Shown: in pieces, positions 54,740 through 64,000 of the stretch
Position numbering within the stretch: the stretch's first letter is position 1
Layout: the number at the start of each line of letters is the position of its first letter
NCBI GenBank assembly: GCA_024244685.1
Contig: JAAEOJ010000337.1
Location: 1-64,000 of the forward strand
DNA from: Mycoplasma sp.
Lineage (GTDB): Bacteria > Bacillota_I > Bacilli_A > Mycoplasmatales > Metamycoplasmataceae
Length of the DNA: 64,000 bases
Reading direction: 5' to 3'
The notes under the pieces: model-generated
What the model was told of the DNA's origin: nothing
Databases searched by the model: none
The model's input: the letters and a program-made list of their open reading frames with translations, nothing else
Translations under genes and position numbers: made by a program

Positions 54740-55115
54740 AATTTCACCCTTTTGTTTAATTACTTTAATTTTTACAATTTTATCTTCAATAACTATTTTT
54801 GTTGCATTAATAAATTTTAAAATGGATATATCTTTTAAAATAGAATTACAAACTTCTAGTCAAAATGTTAATAAATTTTTTGTAGATTCATATAGAGCTT
54901 CATTATTAAAAAAAACAAATGTCATTAGGTTATATTTTAATGATGCTTTTCATAATGCTACTATTACTGAAATTTTGCAAACTCAAGTAAATAATAGATT
55001 TAAAGTACTTATATTAGAAAATTTTCCTGATATATTACCCGGTTCCAAAGTTCCTGCTCAAGCAATCTATAAAACAAAAAAACTTTATGAAGAAATTTTT
55101 GGGAAAATACTCTAA
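54723..55115 (+). CDS. Short HlyD/LcnD-like accessory protein
   Basis: I place the start at TTG 54723 (130 residues), overlapping the exporter end by 17 nt; an ATG at 54657 is also in frame. One membrane helix (~residues 10-33) precedes ~95 extracytoplasmic residues. The pattern of the latter (YRASLLKKTNVIRLYFND, HNATITEI, then a terminal IYKTKKLYEEIFGKIL) resembles the C-terminal barrel of HlyD/LcnD/ComB accessory proteins. The long coiled coil of those proteins is missing, as expected in a cell without a wall. The assignment rests on pattern and position and is moderate. Confidence 0.55.
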   Translation: MKKLIRISPFCLITLIFTILSSITIFVALINFKMDISFKIELQTSSQNVNKFFVDSYRASLLKKTNVIRLYFNDAFHNATITEILQTQVNNRFKVLILENFPDILPGSKVPAQAIYKTKKLYEEIFGKIL

Positions 55116-55139
55116 CTATTTAAGTGTATAATTCATAAG

Positions 55140-55589
55140 ATGATTAAATTATATGTTAACAATAAAACAAAATATAACTTTAAATTTAAAAGGCTTTTTA
55201 AAAAAATAATTAAATTAATCAGTAAAGAATTTGGAGTTAAAAAAAATATTGAAATAAGTTTAATTATTATTAATAATAAAGATATAAAAAAGTATAACAG
55301 GGATTATAGAAATAAAGATTATTCTACTGACATATTAACTTTTCCTCAAAATGGATTAGAATTAGGTAATAAAATAGGTAAATATTTAATGGGCGATATT
55401 TTTATTTCATTTGAAAAAATAATTTCTCAATCTGAAGAATTTGGTCATAATTTAAAAAGAGAATGAAGTTATATTTTTGCGCATGGAGTTTTACATTTAT
55501 TTGGGTTAAATCATATTAAAAAAGAAGAAGAATTATATATGAATAATTTAGCAGAAAAAATAATGAAAAAAATTAAGGTGGGTAGATAA
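55140..55589 (+). CDS. ybeY: Endoribonuclease YbeY
   Basis: The 149-residue zinc-dependent enzyme matures 16S rRNA. The metal motif reads AHGVLHLFGLNH (HGxLHLxGxxH). STDILTFPQN is the second family block. TGA encodes Trp just before the motif. TATAAT at 55127-55132 ends seven bases before the ATG. Its stop overlaps dgkA, the common ybeY-dgkA-era order. Confidence 0.94.
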
Positions 55590-55984
55590 TGAAAAAATGA
55601 ATTAGTAGAGTTATTCAAAAATTTATGTATGCCATAATCGGTATATGAATAACCATCAAGGAAGAAAGATCTTTATTATCACACTTAATTATTTCTGTTA
55701 TTGTAATTGGTTTAGGTGTTTCTGTTAGATTATCATTGAATAGATGAGCTATTTTAATTTTAACAATATCAATAGTTATAGGTTTTGAGGTTATAAATAC
55801 ATCTGTGGAAGCTTTGGTTGATATGATATCTTTTCGTTATAACTTAAAAGTTAAAAAAGTTAAAGATATTGCTGCTGGTGCTACATTAGTTGTTTCTATA
55901 GCGGCTTTTGCAATTGGTTTGATAATTTTTATTCCTGAGTTAATTGAATTAAAAGAAGGAATAAAGAAAGGTATTTGACAATAA
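55589..55984 (+). CDS. dgkA: Diacylglycerol kinase / undecaprenol kinase family
   Basis: The 131-residue protein has about three helices and the family motif EVINTSVEALVD followed by VKKVKDIAAGATLV. In Gram-positive bacteria the family phosphorylates undecaprenol; in a cell without a wall, diacylglycerol recycling is more likely. The start is the TAATG overlap with ybeY. It ends WQ with TGA as Trp before TAA. Confidence 0.9.
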
Positions 55985-55986
55985 TT

Positions 55987-56865
55987 ATGAAAAGTGGATT
56001 TGTAGCAATACTAGGAAGACCAAATGTAGGTAAATCAACCCTTTTAAATTCTATTATGAATTATAAGGTTTCAATTACTTCTAAAGTACCTCAAACAACA
56101 AGAGATCAAATAAAAGGTATTTATAATGATGAAGATAGCCAAATTATTTTTATTGATACTCCAGGGATACATAAACCTAAACAAAAATTAGGTGAATTTT
56201 TAAATTCAAGTTCTTATAAAGCACTAAAAGATATTGATGCAGTTTTATTTCTTCAGCCAATAGACGAAGAAATAGGTCCTGGAGATAAATTAATAATTGA
56301 GAAAATAAAAAATCAAAAAAATAAAATAGCATTAATAACAAAAGTTGATTTAGAAACAAATCCAGAAAAACTTCAACAAAGAGCTTTAAAGTTAAAATCA
56401 TATGGTTTTAAATTAGTTTTAGGAGCATCTCATAAGTATAAAGATTCAATAAAACAAATTATTAAAGAAATTAAATTAAAGTTACAAAAAGGTGAAAAGT
56501 ATTATGATGATGAAATTATAACTGATAAATCAATTAGCTTTATTTCTAAAGAAATAATACGAGAATCAGCAATTAAATATTTAAAAGATGAATTGCCCCA
56601 TTCAATAGGAGTAGAAATTTTAACTTTTGATGAATCAAATCCTAATAAATTTTTAATAGAAGCTAGAATTTATTGTGATAGAGAAAGTCAAAAAGGTATT
56701 ATTATCGGTAATAAAGGAAGTATGATTAAAAAAATAGGTGAATCAGCCAGAAAAAATATTGCATATTATTTAAATAATAAAATACATTTAGACTTAAAGG
56801 TTAAAGTTAATAAAAAATGAACTGATAGTATTGAGAAAATAAAAAAGTTGGGATATACTATTTAA
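55987..56865 (+). CDS. era: GTPase Era
   Basis: The 292-residue GTPase has G1 GRPNVGKSTLLN, switch region PQTTRDQIKG, DTPGIHKPK and TKVD in place of NKxD. The C-terminal KH domain carries GIIIGNKGSMIKKIG. Era helps 16S rRNA maturation, fitting its place after ybeY. The ATG at 55987 gives MKSGFVAILGRP; an upstream TTG is not needed. TGA near the end is Trp. Confidence 0.96.
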
Positions 56866-56884
56866 ATATATAAAAAGGAGACTA

Positions 56885-57199
56885 ATGAATATACATGAAT
56901 TTTTAAAAATATTGGCATGTGAAACTAAGTTAAAGTTGTTAACTTATATTTATTCATGTAATTGTAAATATTGTGTAAATGATTTAGTTAAAAAGATAGG
57001 TACTTCTCAAGCAAATATTTCAAAACATTTAATACAAATGGAAAAAGAAGGTGTTTTAAAAAAGGAAATAATTCAAAAAACATCATATTATAAAGTAAAT
57101 GATAATTTTATCAAAAAATGAAAAAACATTTTAGAACCTATATTTAAAAAAAACATTTTAAAAAACGTTTTGTGTAATTGTGTTAAAAATAAAATATAA
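56885..57199 (+). CDS. ArsR/SmtB-like winged-helix regulator, Cys-rich
   Basis: The 104-residue protein has an ArsR-type fold: the recognition helix TSQANISKHLIQMEKEGVL followed by a beta wing. Six cysteines (C12, C25, C27, C30, C97, C99) cluster as CNCKYC before the DNA-binding helix and CNC at the C-terminus. This placement resembles alpha3N-type metal or thiol sensing sites. Effector and targets are unknown. AAAAGGAGA precedes the ATG. One TGA-encoded Trp. Confidence 0.8.
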
Positions 57200-57204
57200 A
57201 TTGC

Positions 57205-57340
57205 TATAATTTTATTAATAATATTAAGGGCTTGGAAACCTGAATTTATAAAAATTAATATTTAAAAAGAGTCCTTGAAGGGTGGAACGTTGGCCCCTTC
57301 AATAAGGATTTTTTATTTTTATAAAAAGAATGGAGAAAAC
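57205..57340 (+). promoter_or_regulatory. Short T-box-like leader of glyS
   Basis: TATAAT at 57205-57210 starts a ~125-nt leader. AAGGGCT (57226-57232) pairs with AGTCCTT (57270-57276), and GGA in the enclosed arm is a possible glycine specifier. Next comes GAAGGG-TGGA-ACGTTGG-CCCTTC (57277-57300): an antiterminator-like stem with a TGGA bulge able to pair with UCCA, the expected 3' end of tRNA-Gly. CCTT/AAGG (57296-57307) plus a T-run is the competing terminator. The element is much shorter than classical T-boxes. Confidence 0.65.
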
Positions 57341-58696
57341 ATGGAAAAAGATATGAAAAATATAATAAACCACTTAAAAACATCTGGATATGTTTATCAA
57401 GGTTCCGAAATATACGGAGGTCTTGCTAATACATGAGATTATGGACCTTTAGGTGTGTTGTTAAATAAAAACTTAAAAGACTTGTGGTGAAAAGAATTTA
57501 TAACAAAAGAGCCAAATAATTTTGGGCTAGATTCAAAAATTCTTATGAACCCAAAAACATGAGAAGCTTCAGGGCATATAAATAATTTTTCAGATCCTTT
57601 AATTGAAAACAAAATCAATGGTAAACGTTATAGAGCCGATAAAATAATTGAAGAATTCAACCCCAATATTAATGCTGAAAAAATGAGTAATAAAGAAATG
57701 GAAGAGTTTATCAATAAAGAATTTAAAGAATATGATGGAAGTAAAACTGATTGAACAAACATTAGAGAATTTCATTTAATGTTTGAAACACAACAAGGTG
57801 TTGTTATGGATAAAAAATCAACAGTATTTTTGAGACCTGAAACCGCTCAAGGTATTTTTGTTAATTTCAAGAATATCCAAAGATCTCAAAGAGCTAAAAT
57901 ACCTTTTGGAGTAGGTCAAATAGGTAAATCTTTTAGAAATGAAGTAACTCCAGGTAACTTTATTTTTAGAACTAGAGAATTTGAACAAATGGAATTAGAA
58001 TATTTCATTAAACCTGGAAAAGATATTGAAGCATATAATTATTATGTAGAAAAATCATTCAATTTTATAAAATTATTAGGAATTAATAATTCAAATTTAA
58101 AGTTAAGAGTTCACGATAAAGAAGAATTAGCTCATTATTCTAAAGGTACAACTGATATTGAATATAAATTTCCTTTTGGTTGAGGAGAATTAATGGGTAT
58201 TTCAAATAGAACTGATTTTGACTTAAAATCTCATTCAAAATACTCAGGGGAAAAGTTAGAATATAGAAATCCTATTACAAATGAAATTTACACACCTTTT
58301 GTTATAGAACCTTCTTTAGGTCTTGATAGATTAGCTTTAACAGTTATTTGTGATGCTTTTACAAATGAAACTTTAGAGGATGGAACCGAAAGGATAGTTT
58401 TAAAAATTTCTAAGCAACTAGCGCCTTATAAATTAGCTATTTTACCACTTACAAAAAAATTATCCTTAAATGCAAAAAAATTATTTAATGAATTATTGGA
58501 TAATAATATTTCTTGTACATATGATGAAACGGGATCAATAGGAAAAAGATATAGAAGACAAGATTCTATAGGTACTCCATTTTCAATTACATATGATTTT
58601 GATTCATTAGAAGATAATAAAGTTACTATTAGAGATAGGGATACTATGACACAAACTAGAGTTGATATAAATAAAATAATTAAATTCATTCAATAA
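57341..58696 (+). CDS. glyS: Glycyl-tRNA synthetase, alpha2 type
   Basis: The 451-residue single-chain class II enzyme starts near [21 protein letters not shown]. Motif 2 ([21 protein letters not shown]), motif 3 (EPSLGLDRL) and a C-terminal anticodon domain are present. It is the eukaryote-like homodimer form, not the alpha/beta form. Many Trp are TGA. TGGAGAA precedes the ATG. Confidence 0.96.
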
Positions 58697-58779
58697 GAAT
58701 TTAATTATTTTATTTATCAAAGTATTATTTCAGTAATAATATTTATGTTAAAATTAATGATATTATAAGGTGGTATTTT

Positions 58780-60492
58780 ATGTCTGTAAGTAACAGTATT
58801 TTTGAACAAATAAAAAACGCTACAGATATTGTATCTGAAATTTCCGTTTATGTAGATCTAGTTAAAAAAGGAAGAAATTATTGAGGCATTTGTCCTTTTC
58901 ATGATGATACTTCTCCTTCGATGTCGGTTTCTCCTGAAAAACAATTATTTAAATGTTTTGTTTGTCAAGTAGGAGGAAATGTAATGACTTTTATTTCTAA
59001 TTATGAAAATATTTCTTTTGTTGAAGCAACTAAAAAGATTGCTGATAAAGTAGGGATAAATTTTAACTCTAAAACAAAAGTAGAGAATAAATATAATAAG
59101 CAACAATTAGAAACATTAAAAATACTTAAAGAAGCAATGAATTTTTTTCAATATTCACTTTCAATTAAAGAAGAAAGAATTGGTAAATATTTAAATGAAA
59201 GAAATATAACACTGCAAGAAACAGAAAAATATTCAATTGGTTACGCTCCTTTTGAAGGTCTTGTTAAGTTCTTAAAAAGTAAAGAATATGATGATTCATT
59301 AATAATAAATTCTTCTTTAGCAACTGAAAATCTTTCGGATTTTTTTAGAGATAGATTAATTTTCGGTATAAAGAATTACGAAGGTGAAATTGTAGGTTTT
59401 TCAGCTAGAATTCTAGGTGATAAAAAAGGACCAAAGTATATCAACTCAACAGAAACAACTTTATTTGATAAAAGAAAAATTTTATATAATTTTAAAAATG
59501 CGGAATCACACATTAGGAAAACAAAAGAAATTATAATAACCGAAGGTTATATGGATGTTATAGCTTTATCTAGAGCTGATGTATTCAATGCTGTTGCTAT
59601 CATGGGGACAGCATTAACAATTGAACATACACAAAAACTTATGAATAAAACTGTTATCCTTATGTTAGATTCTGATAATGCCGGAATAAATGCAACCTTA
59701 AGATCAATTAGAAAATTAATACCTTATAACCAATCTATATTTGTTGTACAAAATAATTCTAAATTAGATCCTGATGAATATTTAGAAAAATACGGAAAAA
59801 TAAAATTGCAAGATTTAATTAAAAAAAGAATTCACGCTTTGGAATTTATATTTAAAAAAACTATTGAAAAATTTGGGAATGATTCACCTGAAAAAGTTGA
59901 AAGTTTTTTAAAAACTTTTACCAAATATTTGGCCAATGTATCTCAAACATACAAGGATTTTTATATTAATAAATTATCAAATTTTTTGAATGTGAATAAA
60001 GACACAATAAAAGAAATGGTTGATAATAACCCTAAAATAGAATCTCTACCAATAAAATCACAAACAAAATCAATAATAGTTGAAGAAACACATAAATTAA
60101 AATCAAAAGATAAAATAAATAAAAATAAATGATCTATTAAGTTATTATCAGCTATGATTAATAAACCAACATTAATTCCTATTTATGAAAAAAGTCATGT
60201 AAATTTTATTGATCCAATGTTGCAAGTGATGGGAACTTATATAGTAAAATTAAATAATGGAATTAAAAATAAACCAAACAAAGAGATTCGCGATAAACTT
60301 GAAGGCATAAAAAATTACATGAAGGATGAAAAAAAATTAAATGAAGCAGAGTTTCATGATTTAATAGAAGTTGTGAATAAAAATTTTCATTTTGAAAAAT
60401 TAAATAAATATCAAAAAAAATTAAAAAATAAAGATGTAGATAAAACTCAAATTTTAGAGATAATGGCAGATATTATTAAGGAGAGAGAATAA
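58780..60492 (+). CDS. dnaG: DNA primase
   Basis: The 570-residue primase has a CHC2 zinc finger (C38, H41, C59, C62), the RNA polymerase core with Toprim motifs EGYMDVIAL and LMLDSDNAG, and a divergent C-terminal DnaB-binding part. ATAAGGTGG precedes the ATG; ATGTTAAAAT at 58745-58754 is the likely -10. dnaG-rpoD order is the classic macromolecular synthesis operon without rpsU. Confidence 0.95.
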
Positions 60493-61707
60493 ATGGCAAA
60501 AGTAACAGAAAAAAATTCATATGAATTTATTATAAAATTATTAAAAAAACAACAAGAAAAAAATAAAGGTGATTTTTTAAGTCAAGAAGAAGTATTTTCT
60601 ATTTTAGATAAAAAAAAGATATTGGTTTCAGAAGAAGGTGCAGATGAATTGATGGAACTTCTTATAAACAAGAAAATAATTTCTAAAGATATTGATGAAG
60701 GAGATTTTGATGATGTTGAAGAAGTTTTAAATAACGAAAATAAAGTTGTTGAACTAAAGACATTTGATGAAACACAAGAAATTTCATTAAAAGATATTCC
60801 TCAATCTAAAATAGTAACAGATAAAAGTATGGAAAATAAACTTACAGAAACTGATGATATAGTTAAATGATATATGCGTTGAATTGGTAAGTATGGAAAA
60901 CTATTAAACCACTCAGAGGAAATAGAGTTAGCAAAAAGAATTCAAAAAAATGATAAAAGAGCTAGAGAAATTCTTATAAGAAGAAACCTTAGACTTGTTG
61001 TTAATAATGCTAAAAAATATAAAAATAGAGGACTTTCATTTATTGATTTAATTTCAGAAGGAAATGCAGGTTTATTAAAAGCAGTTTCAAAATATGAATG
61101 AGAAAGAGGTTTTAAGTTTTCCACTTATGCCACTTGATGAGTTCGTCAAGCAATAACAAGAGCTGTTGCTGATCAAGCAAGAACTATTCGTGTACCAGTA
61201 CATATGGTTGAAACAATTAATAAATTAATTAAAATAGAAAGAGAATTACATCAAGAATTAGGTCGTAAACCATCAGATGATGAATTAGCAAAAGAATATG
61301 GTAATGGTTTTACTGCTGAAAAAGTACAATATATTAGAAAAATTAATATAGATCCTATTTCACTTGATAAACCTATAGGGAAAGAGGACGATTCTTCTTT
61401 TTCAGATTTTGTTGGAGATGATTCATCACTTTCTCCTGTTGATTTTGCTGCCAATGAAGAATTATCAAAGGTCTTGTTGCAAATGCTTGATACTCATTTA
61501 GAGGAACGAGAAAGAGAAGTTATTAAAATGAGATATGGAATAGGTTTGGATGAAAAAGGTAAACGTATGAAGACTCATACTCTTGATGAAATTGGCGAAA
61601 AATTTGATGTTACAAGAGAAAGAATTAGACAAATAGAATCAAAAGTATTAAGAAGATTAAGACATCCTCAAAAGAGAAGGAAGTTAAGAGATTTTATAAA
61701 TGATTAA
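60493..61707 (+). CDS. rpoD: RNA polymerase primary sigma factor
   Basis: The 404-residue sigma70 factor has region 1.2 near residue ~125, region 2 ([31 protein letters not shown] with TGA-encoded Trp), region 3 and region 4 ([20 protein letters not shown]). Region 1.1 is replaced by a shorter acidic segment. It follows dnaG after a single-codon gap. It presumably reads the TATAAT-type promoters seen all over the window. Confidence 0.96.
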
Positions 61708-62494
61708 ACAAAATTTAAATGTCAAAAATGTAATTTCTATAATAGAAGATTTATTTCCTCTTAATTTAGCTGAAAGTTGAGATAAAGTTGGTTTACAGAT
61801 TGGCGAAAAAAAGAAAAAGGTTGAAAATATAGTTGTAGCTTTAGATTTAACAACTGATGTAATGGATTTTGCTATTGATAAAAAAGCTGATTTAATAATA
61901 ACTTATCATCCTTTTCTTTTTGAAGAAACAAGTATTAAAACAGGTAAAACAAATTTTGAATATAAAAACAAAATTATAGATCGTTTAAAAAAATTCAATA
62001 TTGCAGTTTATTGCATTCATACATCTTTTGATAAAGAACCTAGAGGTATGTCTTTGGCTATTAAACATAATTTTAAAAAAGAATTAAAAACTTGAAAAAT
62101 TAAAGGTTTAAATTCAGGAATAATAGTAAATTGGAATGATACAATTTATGAATTAACAGAAACTTTTAAAAATGATTTTAATATTAATTTTTTTGCTACA
62201 AATTCAGATTCACAAGTAAAAAAAATAAAAAATTTTGCATTAATTAATGGATCAATTCCTTTTGGTGATATAAATATTGCTTGAAAAAATAATGATATAG
62301 ATTTAGTTGTTGTTTCTGATATTAAATGATCAAATAAAATAGCTTTAAGAGAAGAAAAAATAACTTTTCTTGAAATATCTCATTTAATTGAAAAAGTATT
62401 TATTAATCATTTATCTAAATTTTTAATTAAAAATTTAGAAAAAATTAACATATTCCAATCTAAAGCTGTTGAAATTGTTAAAAATAACTTTTAA
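61700..62494 (+). CDS. Nif3-like dinuclear metal centre protein
   Basis: The 264-residue protein starts after the rpoD end (8-nt overlap). Family blocks are ESWDKVGLQIG, ITYHPFLF and YCIHTSFDKEPRGMSLAI, which carry metal ligands. The family (YbgI/YqfO, DUF34) has been tied to GTP cyclohydrolase-like folds, but the reaction is not established. The neighbouring trmK gene often found beside it is absent. Confidence 0.9.
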
Positions 62495-62522
62495 AAAACT
62501 AGATTAATCTAGTTTTTTAAAA
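62489..62522. terminator. Perfect 34-nt palindromic terminator, convergent genes
   Basis: TTTTAAAAAACTAGATT is followed directly by its exact reverse complement. Both stop codons (62492-62494 plus strand, 62504-62506 minus strand) lie inside. It serves either direction. Confidence 0.8.
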
Positions 62523-62998
62523 TATTTTACGACTTCTTCAGCAAATTTTAAAGTGGATAAATAATCTCTTCCAGTAATAATATTTTTATCTACTTCAACT
62601 TCATTTCCTGTTGAATTTTTAAGTTCTAAACCTGGTCAAGCTGTAAATTTAACGTTTTTTAATATCCCTGCATTTTCAAGTAACAAAGGAGCTGCGCAAA
62701 TTGCAAATACACCTTTTTTCATATCATTAAATTTATTAATTATATTTACACAAGGTTTAAATTTTTTAAATTTAGAAACAGCTTTACCTCCAGGAATAAA
62801 TAATGCATCACATTTTAACACTTCTTCTAATTTAAAAGGAATAGTATTAACAAAAGCAAAATAAGAGCCCTTTTCATATTTATTTCCATCAATAGAAAAT
62901 AACTTAAATCTTATATCGTTCCTTGTTAAATGGTCTATTGTTGCTATTAATTCAACATCCTCAAACCCTTCAGCTATTAATATGGCTATTTCTTTCAT
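62504..62998 (-). CDS. DJ-1/PfpI family protein
   Basis: The 164-residue protein has the nucleophile elbow FAICAAP with Cys101 and the partner Glu13 in EGFEDVE. LFIPGG is the third family motif. Members include DJ-1-like stress proteins, glyoxalases and deglycases; the reaction here is not known. AGGGAGG precedes the start. TGA encodes one Trp. Confidence 0.9.
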
Positions 62999-63016
62999 AA
63001 GTAAACCTCCCTAAAA

Positions 63017-63040
63017 ATATTATATATTAATATATAATAT
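63017..63040. promoter_or_regulatory. Perfectly palindromic divergent promoter
   Basis: The 24 bases ATATTATATATT plus its exact reverse complement contain TATAAT on the plus strand (63033-63038) for nfo and on the minus strand (63019-63024) for the DJ-1 gene, eight bases apart. The nfo mRNA would be leaderless; the DJ-1 mRNA keeps a Shine-Dalgarno site. Confidence 0.6.
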
Positions 63041-63044
63041 AAAT

Positions 63045-63878
63045 ATGATAAAACTAGGATCACATGTAACATTTTCAAAAAGTAATAAAGAAGGAGAATA
63101 TTTAATAGGTGCAGGAGAGTTTTCAAAAAGAATTGGTGCTAATACTATGATGATATACTTAGGTTCGCCGAGAACAGCTAAAAGACAGCCTTCTTCAAAA
63201 TTTAAAATAAAAGAATTTAAAAAAAATTATTTTAATGTTGTTTTACCTGAAGACATAGTTGTTCATGAGCCATACATAATAAATCCATCTTCAATTTTAA
63301 ACTTTAAATTTGCAGAAGATGTTTTAATACAAGATTCAAAATTAATGAATGATATTGGAGCTAAAATTATGGTAATACATCCAGGAGCTCACACAAAATT
63401 TTCTCGTAAAGAATCTATAGAAGTTTTAATTCAAACAATGAAAAATGTAATTAAAAAAACGAAAGATACTTTATTTTGTTTAGAAACAATGGCTGGTAAA
63501 GGCACTGAAATAGGAAATACTTTAAAAGAACTTTCTTATATTATTAATGAAATAAATTCTGATCGTATTAATATTTGTTTAGACACTTGTCATATGTGAG
63601 ATGCAGGTTATGATTTAAGTAATAGTGATGAATTAATAAAAGAATTAAAAAAATTTAAACTCCTTTCAAAAGTAAAAGTTTTACATATAAATGACTCAAA
63701 AAACCCTTTAGGCGCAGCCAAAGATAGACACGAGAATATAGGAAAAGGTTTTATTGGTTTAAAAAACTTAAAAAAAATAGTTTCTTTAAAAGAGTTTGAT
63801 AATATACCAATGATTTTAGAAACCCCTTATATTGATGGTAAGGATATATATAAGGATGAAATAAAAAAATTATTATAG
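63045..63878 (+). CDS. nfo: Endonuclease IV
   Basis: The 277-residue AP endonuclease has the TIM-barrel metal-site blocks VVHEPYIINP-like (usually AHxPYxxN), VIHPGAHT, FCLETMAGKGTEIG, CLDTCHMWDAGYD and LHINDSKN. It cuts at abasic sites in base excision repair. TGA encodes Trp in CHMWDAG. No Shine-Dalgarno site; TATAAT ends six bases before the ATG. Confidence 0.95.
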
Positions 63879-63880
63879 TG

Positions 63881-63886
63881 TATAAT
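63881..63886 (+). promoter_or_regulatory. -10 box of rpmG
   Basis: TATAAT directly behind the nfo stop, 38 nt before the rpmG ATG, with TAAGGAG at 63911-63917 in between. Confidence 0.55.
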
Positions 63887-63924
63887 AATTCTATTAAATT
63901 ATAAATTAAATAAGGAGTATGAAT

Positions 63925-64000
63925 ATGGCGAGAGAAGGAATTATTTTAAGATGTATAGAATGTAAGATGGAAAATTACATTACAAAGAAAAATAAAAAAA
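63925..64000 (+). CDS. rpmG: 50S ribosomal protein L33 (partial, runs off the window)
   Basis: The 25 visible residues [20 protein letters not shown] then KKNKK match the L33 N-terminus including the first zinc Cys pair (CIEC). The second pair would lie beyond the window. TAAGGAG supports the start. Confidence 0.93.
   Translation, partial: MAREGIILRCIECKMENYITKKNKK

Overview
The window is about 64 kb of an AT-rich, wall-less bacterium (Mollicutes, Mycoplasma-type). It must be read with genetic code 4: dozens of conserved genes run straight through in-frame TGA codons at conserved tryptophan positions (L2, L5, S3, L16, S14, RpoD, LeuRS and others). The leucyl-tRNA synthetase lacks the whole CP1 editing domain, a trait described for Mycoplasma mobile, so M. 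mobile or a close relative is the best guess. That identity is an inference from one gene plus base composition.

Layout. 1-437 is the 3' end of a 23S rRNA with no 5S gene behind it, then a small membrane ORF. 1046-10676 is a 20-gene S10-spc ribosomal operon (rpsJ to rplO), almost all TAATG-type overlaps or short gaps, closed by a hairpin terminator. 11000-14057 is secY-adk-map-infA. 14148-17384 is a separate unit encoding a 1078-residue DUF4011-type SF1 helicase with a C-terminal nuclease-like domain, lodged where infA is normally followed directly by rpmJ. 17552-19792 is rpmJ-rpsM-rpsK-rpoA-rplQ. On the minus strand lie a ZIP-type metal transporter and an unknown protein, divergent from a YebC-family gene. 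Then follow ruvA-ruvB, fused secDF, hisS-aspS, a small membrane protein (possible ECF S component), a MATE transporter, leuS, mnmA, a minus-strand ABC-F ATPase, parC, a Cof-type HAD hydrolase, leucyl aminopeptidase and pncB. 41951-44939 is the str operon (rpsL-rpsG-fusA), followed by a Na/Pi cotransporter-like protein, tuf, rarA and a minus-strand DegV protein. The last part holds dnaJ behind a CIRCE-like operator, recA, a peptidase C39 ABC exporter with a HlyD-like accessory protein, ybeY-dgkA-era, an ArsR-like regulator, glyS behind a T-box-like leader, dnaG-rpoD-nif3, a DJ-1/PfpI protein, endonuclease IV and the start of rpmG.

Two expression styles are visible. Ribosomal and other abundant genes have Shine-Dalgarno sites and often structured leaders. 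More than a dozen housekeeping genes have a TATAAT-like -10 box ending only 6-10 nt before the ATG, predicting leaderless mRNAs. Convergent gene pairs share palindromic bidirectional terminators that overlap their stop codons, and two divergent pairs share perfectly palindromic promoters.

The most interesting items are the C39 peptidase exporter module next to recA, the helicase-nuclease inside the ribosomal superoperon, the editing-less LeuRS, the short T-box-like leaders of glyS and hisS, and the tandem-repeat tails of L3 and L4, where the L4 ribosome binding site lies in a decayed L3 repeat copy. All coordinates for TGA-containing genes were joined by hand from frame and stop positions.
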